A stretch of 64,000 bases of DNA from assembly GCA_020161535.1 (NCBI GenBank), contig JAIUNW010000001.1, forward strand, positions 496,001-560,000, written 5' to 3'. Made by a program: the position numbers and the translations under genes. Positions 53,262-61,213 of the stretch are shown here, piece by piece. Below the pieces are notes generated by a model. The model did not search any database. It was not told where the DNA came from and worked only from the letters and a program-made list of their open reading frames with translations. The stretch comes from Bacteroidota bacterium (GTDB lineage: Bacteria > Bacteroidota > Bacteroidia > Chitinophagales > Chitinophagaceae). The first letter of the stretch is position 1; every line of letters begins with the position of its first letter.

Positions 53262-54437
53262 TTATGCATCTACGGTAGTAACCGCTGCTTTTTCGATGCG
53301 GTCAAAAGCCTGGATGATTCTTTCTTCGGGGCAACAAAGGCTGACCCGTATAAATTTATTGCCGGCCGATCCAAAAATGCCGCCGGGGGTGATGAATACA
53401 TTCGCCTGGTACAACACGGCATCACTCAGCGCATATCCATCGGCGTAAGAATGGGGTATTTTGGCCCATACAAACATACCGGCCTGGTTTTTATCGTAAC
53501 GGCATTGCAGCAGGTCGAGCAGTTTGAATACCTTTTCACGACGGGCGGCATATACAGCGTTGACCGAATCGTACCACGACTGGTCCAGTTGCAACGCTTT
53601 GGCAGCAGCGAGTTGCAGCGGCAGGAACATACCACTGTCCATATTACTTTTGAAACGCATTACTTCGTCGATGCGCGCTTTGTTGCCCGCCAGCATACCA
53701 ACCCGCCAACCCGCCATGTTCTGGCTCTTGCTAAGTGAGTTTAGTTCCAATGCCACTTCTTTGGCACCGGGTACCGAGAGCAGGCTCATCGGTTTTTTAT
53801 TCAGGATAAAACTATACGGATTGTCGTGGCAGAGCAGGATATTATTTCGCTTGGCGAAGGCCACCAGTTTCTCAAAAAATGCAGGCGACGGCAATTGGCC
53901 GGTGGGCATTTGCGGATAGTTCACCCACATCAGTTTCACTTTTGCCAATCCTTCCTGTTCCAGTTTTTCGAGATCAGGTTCCCAGTTCAAGGCTTCCACC
54001 AGTTCGTAGGGCCGCGCGGTACCGCCTGCTAATTTTACGGCCGAGCTATAGGTTGGATAACCGGGGTTTGGAATCAGGACTTCATCACCTTCGTTCAGGT
54101 AGGTCATACAGATATGCATGATGCCTTCCTTGCTGCCGATCAACGGCAATATTTCTGTATTCGGATCGAGACTAACGCCATACCATTTGCGATACCAGTC
54201 GGCCATCGCCTGTCGAAGCGCCGGTGCGCCTTTGTACGATTGATACGCGTGCACATTGGGCTTGGCTGATTCTTCTGCCAGGGTATTGATTACATCGGGG
54301 TGCGGTGGCAAATCGGGACTTCCGATGCCGAGATTGATGATGGCTTTGCCTGCCTGGTTGAGTGTATCAATTTCGCGCAGTTTGGTGGCGAAATAATATT
54401 CACCAATACCTTCTAATCGTTTGGCCGTGCTGATCAT
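53262..54437 (-). CDS. PLP-dependent class I/II aminotransferase of the aromatic operon
   Basis: A 391-residue fold type I aminotransferase. Seen: INLGIGSPDLPPHPDVI near residue 34, IGSKEGIMHICMTYLNEGDE near 104, VNYPQMPTGQLPSPAFF near 172, DNPYSFIL near 206, and the PLP lysine in LNSLSKSQNMAGWRVGMLAG near 237. The sequence type resembles LL-diaminopimelate/aspartate aminotransferases. From its place between pheA (four-base ATGA overlap) and tyrA it likely transaminates phenylpyruvate and hydroxyphenylpyruvate, which is an inference from context. Confidence 0.9.
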   Translation of the reverse strand: MISTAKRLEGIGEYYFATKLREIDTLNQAGKAIINLGIGSPDLPPHPDVINTLAEESAKPNVHAYQSYKGAPALRQAMADWYRKWYGVSLDPNTEILPLIGSKEGIMHICMTYLNEGDEVLIPNPGYPTYSSAVKLAGGTARPYELVEALNWEPDLEKLEQEGLAKVKLMWVNYPQMPTGQLPSPAFFEKLVAFAKRNNILLCHDNPYSFILNKKPMSLLSVPGAKEVALELNSLSKSQNMAGWRVGMLAGNKARIDEVMRFKSNMDSGMFLPLQLAAAKALQLDQSWYDSVNAVYAARREKVFKLLDLLQCRYDKNQAGMFVWAKIPHSYADGYALSDAVLYQANVFITPGGIFGSAGNKFIRVSLCCPEERIIQAFDRIEKAAVTTVDA

Positions 54438-55264
54438 TGTTTCTTTCCGTTTTTATAAATGCCATATACCTGTAAGGCGGCAGTCAATGGTTTGATGGAT
54501 TCTATAATTTGGTTGAATTGGTCGATGCTGTCAAATTCCATATCGGCGTGGAAATTGTATTGGAAATCGCTGCCGGGTATGGGAAAGCTCTGGATCTTGC
54601 TGAGGTTGATGCCGCCGTCGGCAATGGTCGACAATACACGGGCCAGGCTACCGCGGGAGTGATCGGTGAAAAAATTAACCGATGCTTTGTTCGCATCTTC
54701 TACCGGGTCAGACATACCCGCGGGTTGCAGCACCAGGAAACGGGTATAATTGTTTTTCATGGTATGAATATTGGGTGCAATCACATCGAGTTCAAATAAT
54801 TCAGCCGCGAGTTTGCTGGCGATGCCGGCAATGGATTTCGATTTTTTCTGGTGAATATGTTTGGCACTGAGTGCAGTGTCTTCGGTTTCAATCAATTTCC
54901 AATTGTATTTCTCCAGGTAATCCATGCACTGCAAAATGGCCATGGGATGCGAATGCACTTCGCGGATGTCTTCCAGTTGTACGCCCGGATTTACAAGCAG
55001 GTTTTGTTTGATCTGGAGATACACTTCGCCAATCACTTGCAGGTTGCTTTTTTGCAACAGGTTGTAGTTGGGAAGAATACTACCGGCGATGGAATTTTCA
55101 ATGGCCATCACACCCCCATCTGCTTCTTTGGGGTTACCGGCAATGCGTACCACATCGCGGAAATTGCCGCAGCTAATTACTTCCACCTGCTTGCCGAAGA
55201 ACTGCTGTGCCGCCACCTGGTGGAAGCACCCTTCGTACCCTTGTATTGTAACTCTGTTTGCCAT
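54434..55264 (-). CDS. pheA: Prephenate dehydratase
   Basis: Converts prephenate to phenylpyruvate. A predicted 276-residue protein: the N-terminal PDT domain has TIQGYEGCFHQVAAQQFFG near residue 6, GVMAIENSIAGSILPNYNLL near 52 and the catalytic TRFLVL stretch near 175; the C-terminal ACT domain (residues about 195-272) has GSLARVLSTIADGGINLSKI and an ESR-like IQSFPIPGSDFQYNFHADME, suggesting phenylalanine feedback. No chorismate mutase domain is fused, since that is carried by the DAHP synthase. The ATG at 55264 is used; a hairpin sits 8 bases upstream. First gene of the aromatic operon. Confidence 0.94.
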   Translation of the reverse strand: MANRVTIQGYEGCFHQVAAQQFFGKQVEVISCGNFRDVVRIAGNPKEADGGVMAIENSIAGSILPNYNLLQKSNLQVIGEVYLQIKQNLLVNPGVQLEDIREVHSHPMAILQCMDYLEKYNWKLIETEDTALSAKHIHQKKSKSIAGIASKLAAELFELDVIAPNIHTMKNNYTRFLVLQPAGMSDPVEDANKASVNFFTDHSRGSLARVLSTIADGGINLSKIQSFPIPGSDFQYNFHADMEFDSIDQFNQIIESIKPLTAALQVYGIYKNGKKQ

Positions 55265-55271
55265 AAAATAC

Positions 55272-55300
55272 AAGAGTCCCGGCTCTTCGCCGGGACTCTT
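55272..55300 (-). promoter_or_regulatory. 11-bp hairpin just upstream of pheA (attenuator or terminator)
   Basis: Perfect arms 55272-55282 and 55290-55300 around a 7-base loop. On the minus strand it is followed by TGTATTTT and then the pheA ATG. It could end transcripts of the DUF3472 gene upstream, or act as an attenuator or translation control for the aromatic operon. A short frame MLCVRSTN precedes it, without aromatic codons. Confidence 0.65.
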
Positions 55301-55471
55301 TATGTTTGTTTTATCTGATCTTAATTGGTTGATCTAACACAAAGCATCGCCGGTCTTCTGCCTATAAAATAGTAGAAGAAAAAATAAAATCGGCCAACTG
55401 CGTTGCGTGAAATCATGTGGTGAAGATAATGATTCAAAGAAAGATGCAAAATAAATTTTTACTTACGAATG

Positions 55472-56758
55472 TTAGTTTGAAAGCAAATCGAAGCGAATAT
55501 TGGGTTGTGTTGATGCGCTGGTTCGCGTACATGTTTTACCCGGTTCACCATAATGCGAAAAGAAGCCGCCGTTGCGTAAAAAGAACTGGCCATTGCCATC
55601 GAGTCCGCCATCAAAATCAAAACGCTGTTTGTTATGTCCGGTGGCATCAACCGAAAAACTGGCTTGGTTAATCGCCAGCCATGTACCGTTTTGCGTGCAG
55701 ATCCATTGGTTATTGTAATTGGCTTTTCGTTCCATATAACCATTGGTATCGATGAAGTTTTCCAGAAAGGAATGCAAGCGCGACAAATACACCGATGTAT
55801 TTGGTCGCTTCCAGGTGGCGATGAATAACCAGGCTTCTTTCTCGGGCGCATAAAACCAACAAGAATACAAGGTATTGCCGGCACCATCGGGATGCCCACG
55901 GGTCAGAAATTTATAGGTGGTACCCGCCGTCCAGTTGTACAGTAGGTAGGCTTGTCCGCCGGTACCCTCCCCCCCAAAACGCTGCACCGTCACTGCTTCA
56001 CCGTGGGCAATCGGATCGGTGGTTCCCTGGCCGCTTTCTGGATCCCAAACCGAAAACAAAACCCACCGATCGTTCTCGCGGCTTTGCATGCCGAAATAAC
56101 CATGGGCAAAACCATTGCTCATGAAAAAAGACCCAGGTTTGTCTTCGCCTGGCGGAACAATTACTTCATTGTAAAACCATTCGATGTTTTCATTGGCAGG
56201 CAGGCTATAGTTGAGGTGAACCGAGGGACCGCGTCTCGACCAATAATAATTCGCCGGATCATTGGCAAACTGACAGCCGGTGGCGGCTTCGCCAGCCAAT
56301 AGAAAGTCGGACAGCTCTGCAAACTGATCGCCCGTTTTAGTCAACCCTTCTATTTCGATTTTGAGGTAACCCGTATCAGTAATGGTTGTGTTGCCTATAA
56401 ACACTTCCTGCCAGGCTGTTCCGGTGACCGTTTTTGTAAATGATTGCTGGTTAACTGTCAGTCGCAGGCTGCTGTTACCAACGGGCACGCGTAACCGCAA
56501 TCCCAGTTTCAGGTTGCCTTTATGGGTGAACCGAATATAGCCGGCACAGCGGGTGCTGGTCTTTTCCCAAACCGTTAAGCCCGATTCAGTGATCTGGTCA
56601 TTTGTTTGCGCATTGCCGGTTAGGAAAGCGTTGCCCGCCAAAGCTACCTTGATGGCGCCTTTCAGTGGTTCGGTATCGGGAGGTTCATTTTTCACCGGTG
56701 ATGCTTTGCCGCAGGCCAGGAAAAACAGGGCGGTCATCGCCAAAAAATATTTTTGCAT
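55472..56758 (-). CDS. DUF3472-domain lipoprotein
   Basis: A predicted 428-residue exported protein. The ATG at 56758 gives a lipoprotein signal (MTALFFLAC lies near its end). Residues about 35-150 resemble a DUF5077 carbohydrate-binding-like beta domain (GNAFLTGNAQTNDQITES). Residues about 170-420 carry the DUF3472 pattern: SVHLNYSLPANENIEWFYNE, GFAHGYFGMQSREN, FSVWDPESG, and LLYNWTAGTTYKFLTRGHPD. The DUF is found in Bacteroidota surface proteins; function unknown, possibly sugar-binding. It diverges from the NAD-precursor receptor gene. Confidence 0.85.
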   Translation of the reverse strand: MQKYFLAMTALFFLACGKASPVKNEPPDTEPLKGAIKVALAGNAFLTGNAQTNDQITESGLTVWEKTSTRCAGYIRFTHKGNLKLGLRLRVPVGNSSLRLTVNQQSFTKTVTGTAWQEVFIGNTTITDTGYLKIEIEGLTKTGDQFAELSDFLLAGEAATGCQFANDPANYYWSRRGPSVHLNYSLPANENIEWFYNEVIVPPGEDKPGSFFMSNGFAHGYFGMQSRENDRWVLFSVWDPESGQGTTDPIAHGEAVTVQRFGGEGTGGQAYLLYNWTAGTTYKFLTRGHPDGAGNTLYSCWFYAPEKEAWLFIATWKRPNTSVYLSRLHSFLENFIDTNGYMERKANYNNQWICTQNGTWLAINQASFSVDATGHNKQRFDFDGGLDGNGQFFLRNGGFFSHYGEPGKTCTRTSASTQPNIRFDLLSN

Positions 56759-56800
56759 AGCGGTAAAGATATTCAAGAATAAATTGTGGATTTTTAGCAA

Positions 56801-58795
56801 ATGAAAAACTGTCTGTGGGTATTGCTGTTAGTAATGGAAGTGCAGGGGCTACAGGGGCAGGAAAAAACAACGGTCGACAGTGCGCGCTTACTCAAAGAAA
56901 TCGTGGTGAGTTACCAAGCGGGACAATACACCCCCGTTAGCTTTCAGAATATTTCGCGGGAAACGATTCGGGCAAAAAACCTGGGACAGGAACCTTCGTT
57001 TTTGCTCAGCGAAACACCTTCAATTACCAATTACAGTGATGCCGGCAGCAGCCAGGGTTATTCTTATTTCAGGATGCGCGGCATTGATCAAACGCGTGTC
57101 AATACTTCGCTTGATGGCGTGCCGATGAATGAGCCCGAAGACCAGGGTGCTTATTTTGCCAACCAGCCCGATCTCTTTAGTTCAATAAGCCGGGTACAGA
57201 TACAACGTGGGGTGGGCACCAGTCAAAATGGCGTGGCCAGTTATGCAGGCAGTGTGCAGTTGTTTTCACCGAACCTGACCGACAGCAATTATGCGGCCAT
57301 CGGTGGCGGTTACGGTGCTTTTAATAGTTGGCGTTTGTATGGCGAATACAATAGTGGCCTACGTAATCGAAAAGGTTTATATGCCAGCGTGTCGGGGCTG
57401 GGTTCCGATGGCTATAAAGCGCATGCCGGCAATCAGTCACAGTCTGCTTTTTTACGCACAGGGTATTATGGCGACCGGTCAACCTGGTTGATGAATGCAC
57501 TGATCGGCCGGCAGCGAAACCAACTGGCATGGATCGGCGTAACCGATTCTTTGATCGCCAAAGACCGACGCACCAATGCCAATACCCGCGAAGAGAACGA
57601 CCTGTTTTTGCAAATGATGTTGCAGGTACAACATCGCTATCGGATCAATGAAAAAACGGGCTGGCAAACGGCGGTTTATTACACGCACCTGAATGGCAAT
57701 TATGGGCTTGACCTCAATAATTTGTTGGGCTTTCCATCCAACGGCGAATTGTACAACTATGCTTTTTTGTCGAACTGGGTCGGTCTGTACAGCAATATCA
57801 ATTACAATGCAGGTAACTGGCGACTAACAGGCGGCATTCATGGCAATAGTTACCAACGCCGTCATACCGGCAGCGAAAGAACGGCGGGAAGGTTGTACCA
57901 GAACACCGGCTATAAAAAAGAATTCAGCGCTTTTGCCAAGGCAGAATACCAGTTAAACAAGTTGACCTTTTTTTCGGATATACAATACCGTTATACTGAA
58001 TTTCGATATGGTGGATCAGTGAATATGCCTATACTGAACTGGCAGTTCTTCAATCGGCGGTTGGGTCTTTCGGCTGCCATCAACCCTGACCTGGTGGCCT
58101 ATTTCAGCGTTGGCAGAACCGGTCGGGAGCCAACCAGAAATGATTTGTTTGGTGGCAACGATGATTTGCTGGCCGACAGTGCAGGTAATCCCCTGTTAAT
58201 GATCAACAGTGCAGAATCGGTTGTTGACCAGGAGTTGGGTGTTCGTGGCCGTTGGCAACAATGGCAATGGTCGCTCAATGCCTATTATATGTCGTTCAAC
58301 AACGAAATTGTACTCAATGGAAAATTTGGGCCCAATGGGTTGGCGCTTACCCATAAGGTCGACAACAGTTATCGCGCCGGCCTTGAACTATTTGCCCGCT
58401 ATCAGTTGAACCGTCAACTTAGCTTCACCAACCAGTCGTCGTTTAACCACAGCCGCATCCAGGAAAAATCGATTCACTTCACGCCTATCCTCACCCCTGC
58501 CCTTGTCATCAACCAGGAAGTTCAGTACAACCTGGGCGCCTGGGTTTTTGCGTTGACCGGTCGATACCAATCACGCGCCTATATGGATTTCGCCAACAGC
58601 GCCTTGTTGTCGAGTTATTTTCTATTCAATGCGCGTGCCGGTTTCACTGTAAAAAATTGGACCTGTAGTGTATTCGCCAACAACCTGACCAACGCAAAAT
58701 ATTTTAACTATGGGTATGTGGATTTTGATGGTAGTCGAAAATATTTTGTACAAGCGCCCATGCACCTGGTAACCAGTATCCGATACAGCCTCTGA
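56801..58795 (+). CDS. TonB-dependent receptor, probably for an NAD precursor
   Basis: A 664-residue outer membrane receptor. Signal peptide (ends GLQGQ), a short TonB box region (KEIVVSY), plug at about 45-165 (LGQEPSFLLSETPSITNYSD, YFRMRGIDQTRVNTSLDGVP, VQIQRGVGTSQNGVASYAGS) and a barrel ending HLVTSIRYSL. No N-terminal Ig domain. It overlaps pnuC by one base (TGATG) and is followed by nadR, so the operon suggests uptake of nicotinamide riboside or a related compound. An Fe-siderophore or thiamine receptor would look alike in sequence; the ligand is inferred from context. Confidence 0.88.
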   Translation: MKNCLWVLLLVMEVQGLQGQEKTTVDSARLLKEIVVSYQAGQYTPVSFQNISRETIRAKNLGQEPSFLLSETPSITNYSDAGSSQGYSYFRMRGIDQTRVNTSLDGVPMNEPEDQGAYFANQPDLFSSISRVQIQRGVGTSQNGVASYAGSVQLFSPNLTDSNYAAIGGGYGAFNSWRLYGEYNSGLRNRKGLYASVSGLGSDGYKAHAGNQSQSAFLRTGYYGDRSTWLMNALIGRQRNQLAWIGVTDSLIAKDRRTNANTREENDLFLQMMLQVQHRYRINEKTGWQTAVYYTHLNGNYGLDLNNLLGFPSNGELYNYAFLSNWVGLYSNINYNAGNWRLTGGIHGNSYQRRHTGSERTAGRLYQNTGYKKEFSAFAKAEYQLNKLTFFSDIQYRYTEFRYGGSVNMPILNWQFFNRRLGLSAAINPDLVAYFSVGRTGREPTRNDLFGGNDDLLADSAGNPLLMINSAESVVDQELGVRGRWQQWQWSLNAYYMSFNNEIVLNGKFGPNGLALTHKVDNSYRAGLELFARYQLNRQLSFTNQSSFNHSRIQEKSIHFTPILTPALVINQEVQYNLGAWVFALTGRYQSRAYMDFANSALLSSYFLFNARAGFTVKNWTCSVFANNLTNAKYFNYGYVDFDGSRKYFVQAPMHLVTSIRYSL

Positions 58796-59424
58796 TGGAA
58801 TTCTTCAGCATCCATAACATCGCATTCACGCTCTGGCAGTATCCTGTCAGCTATGTGGAGTTGTTGGGCACAGCATTGGGTTTCATCTCTGTTTACCTGG
58901 CCTCGCGTGCCAGCATCGCCACCTGGCCTACAGGCATCTTGAATGAGTTGTTTCTTTTTATGTTGTTTTTCCAGGTACGATTGTATGCCGATGTTTTTTT
59001 ACAGGTTTTCTTTTTTTTCACCACGTTGTATGGTTGGTACAATTGGAAGAACAACCAATCGGCAAAACAAATAACCAGCCTGGCGCTTCGGTCAAGCCGG
59101 GCCTGGTTCTTTGTTTTACTGATTGCTATCTTGCCCATTGGCTATTTGTTTTCGCATATACATGACTGGTGGCCCGCCCTGTTTCCGGAGCCCGCCGCCT
59201 ATCCCTACGCCGATTCATTTGTTATGTTGGGAAGCATGCTGGCTACTTTTTTATTGGCACAGAAAAAGATGGAGAATTGGTATTGCTGGATAGCGGTCGA
59301 CCTGGTAGCTACGATCATCTACTGGCGAAAAGGAATAGTTTTTCTATCGGCCGAATACCTGGTCTTCGGGCTGCTGGCCGCTTATGGATTGTATCACTGG
59401 ACCAAATCAGCTAAACATGCCTAA
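58795..59424 (+). CDS. pnuC: PnuC-type nicotinamide riboside transporter
   Basis: A 209-residue integral membrane protein with about seven spans. The family pattern is visible: SYVELLGTALGFISVYLASR near residue 20, TWPTGILNELFLFMLFFQVR near 42, FTTLYGWYNWKNNQ near 75 (aromatic/Asn binding residues), and IAVDLVATIIYWRKGIVFLS near 165. PnuC carries nicotinamide riboside by facilitated diffusion; PnuT (thiamine) is the closest alternative, but the neighbour nadR supports the NR assignment. It overlaps both neighbours (1 and 8 bases). Confidence 0.92.
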   Translation: MEFFSIHNIAFTLWQYPVSYVELLGTALGFISVYLASRASIATWPTGILNELFLFMLFFQVRLYADVFLQVFFFFTTLYGWYNWKNNQSAKQITSLALRSSRAWFFVLLIAILPIGYLFSHIHDWWPALFPEPAAYPYADSFVMLGSMLATFLLAQKKMENWYCWIAVDLVATIIYWRKGIVFLSAEYLVFGLLAAYGLYHWTKSAKHA

Positions 59425-60409
59425 AGGATTTGTGTTTGGTAAATTTTTACCCTTTCATAAAGGGCATGAGGGTATGATCCGATTTGCGCTGCAGCATTGC
59501 GATGCCCTGACCGTTTTGGTTTGCGCGAGCGACCGGGAGAATATTCCGGCAGAGAAAAGAGTGGCCTGGATCACAGAAACCTTTCAAGGGCAAGCTGGTT
59601 TGGCCATTCGGGCATTTAACTACAAAGAAGATGAATTGCCGAACAGTTCGGAATCATCGCGCGATATTTCGAGGGTTTGGGCCAATGCTTTCAAAAAGTT
59701 GCTGCCCGACCAGGACTTGCTCATCACGTCCGAACCCTATGGCGATTATGTGGCCGACTACATGGGCATCCAGCACATACCCTATGATATTCCCCGCACC
59801 CAATTCCCGGTATCGGCAACGGTGGTGCGAAAGAAACTGCTGAGCCTTTGGCGGTTCTTGCCCGACAGTGTGAAACCCGACTTTGCCATCAAAGTAGTCA
59901 TACTCGGCACAGAATCGACCGGCAAATCAGTATTGACAGAAAAACTCGCCGCGCATTTCAATGCCAGCATCGTGATGGAAGCAGGCCGCGACCTGATTCC
60001 CCATTCCAATCAGTTTGAATTGGCCGATTTGTATCGCGTGGCAGAAGAACATGCCCGCCGCATCGATTTAGCCGTTCGTGGTGATCATCCGTTGGTCATC
60101 ATTGATACCGATATACATACAACGATGTCATATGCCCGGTTTTTTCTGGGCGAAACCATGTTAATACCGTCAAACGTACGCCAAAGCAATGCGGCCGATC
60201 TGTATCTCTACCTCAACAACGATGTCGATTTTATGCAAGACGGCAGCCGGTTAACCGAACCACTGCGCAACCAACTAGACCTTTCACATAGAGACATACT
60301 GGCAGAAAACAATATCAGCTATGTGGAGATTTTCGGCGATTGGGTGCGTAGAGAACAGATGGCCATTGCTGGTATCAATGCCTTACTTGCGGCCAGGCAA
60401 CAGGCCTAA
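59417..60409 (+). CDS. nadR: NadR-like NMN adenylyltransferase / ribosylnicotinamide kinase
   Basis: A 330-residue bifunctional enzyme: phosphorylates nicotinamide riboside to NMN and adenylates it to NAD. The N-terminal NMNAT domain has GKFLPFHKGHEGMIRFAL near residue 6 (HxGH type) and FPVSATVVRKKL near 133 (SxTxxR type). The C-terminal kinase has a Walker A loop ILGTESTGKSVL near 158 and VIIDTDIHTT near 230. The DNA-binding HTH found in enterobacterial NadR is absent. The ATG at 59417 overlaps pnuC. Kinase trapping of imported NR matches the receptor and PnuC encoded just upstream. Confidence 0.94.
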   Translation: MPKGFVFGKFLPFHKGHEGMIRFALQHCDALTVLVCASDRENIPAEKRVAWITETFQGQAGLAIRAFNYKEDELPNSSESSRDISRVWANAFKKLLPDQDLLITSEPYGDYVADYMGIQHIPYDIPRTQFPVSATVVRKKLLSLWRFLPDSVKPDFAIKVVILGTESTGKSVLTEKLAAHFNASIVMEAGRDLIPHSNQFELADLYRVAEEHARRIDLAVRGDHPLVIIDTDIHTTMSYARFFLGETMLIPSNVRQSNAADLYLYLNNDVDFMQDGSRLTEPLRNQLDLSHRDILAENNISYVEIFGDWVRREQMAIAGINALLAARQQA

Positions 60410-60465
60410 TTTGGCAGAACAAGGCTACCGGAAAACGGCTGGACAGGAGTAGCGTCAGGCAGCCA

Positions 60466-61212
60466 TCACAACCACCCGAACCTTTCAATCAGCCTTTCCT
60501 TCTGGTTTCGGGCTACCGGTACTTGTTGGTTGTTTGACATCACTAGGTAATTGCCCTCCCCCCGCACATATTTTCGAATATGGTCAAGGTTCACTACATA
60601 TTGCCGGTGTACACGCAAAAAATGGCGGCCTTCAAGCGTTTCCTGTATATCGCCAAGGGTTTTAGCAACAAGGTATTGCTGTCCATCGGTGGTGAAGAAA
60701 CGCGTATAATTATTCTCCGAACTGCAATAAACAATGTTCTTCAATTCGGTGAAGGCAACACCATTTTGAAAGGGAAGGGCAATTTTATCGGGCTGACTTC
60801 CCTCCTTATCATGCAGTTGTTTTTTTAGCATCGACAACTGTTGCTGTGCAGGCAACTGCCGTTGCGCCGCCCGGTTTACGGCGTCTTGCAGCTGTTTGCC
60901 GTCAATCGGTTTCAGCAAATAATCCAGCGCACTATACCGAAAGGCCTTTACGGCAAAACGATCGTAGGCCGTCACAAAAACCAGTTGAAATGGAATGGTA
61001 CCCAGCTTCTCCAACAGTTGAAATCCATTCATCACCGGCATTTCAACATCGAGAAACAACAGGTTTGGTTGTAGTTGTTGTATCAGTTGAAGGCCCTCTT
61101 CACTATCTGTCGCTGATCCCAGCAATTGAACGGAAGGGCAATACAGTTTTAATTGCAGCGACAGCAACCGAACACAGTCAGGTTCATCATCTATGATAAC
61201 TACACGTAGCAT
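60466..61212 (-). CDS. LytTR-family response regulator
   Basis: A 248-residue regulator. The N-terminal receiver domain has the acidic pair IIDDEPDC near residue 6, the phosphoacceptor in LLFLDVEMPVMNGFQLLEKL near 54 and VFVTAYDRFAVKAF with Lys in LLKPIDGKQL near 100. The C-terminal LytTR DNA-binding domain spans about 140-245 (LKNIVYCSSENNYTRFF, RVHRQYVVNLDHIRKYVRGE). It is encoded one base after the histidine kinase gene and should be phosphorylated by it. The NadR gene converges on it with 56 bases between. Confidence 0.94.
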   Translation of the reverse strand: MLRVVIIDDEPDCVRLLSLQLKLYCPSVQLLGSATDSEEGLQLIQQLQPNLLFLDVEMPVMNGFQLLEKLGTIPFQLVFVTAYDRFAVKAFRYSALDYLLKPIDGKQLQDAVNRAAQRQLPAQQQLSMLKKQLHDKEGSQPDKIALPFQNGVAFTELKNIVYCSSENNYTRFFTTDGQQYLVAKTLGDIQETLEGRHFLRVHRQYVVNLDHIRKYVRGEGNYLVMSNNQQVPVARNQKERLIERFGWL

Positions 61213-61213
61213 A

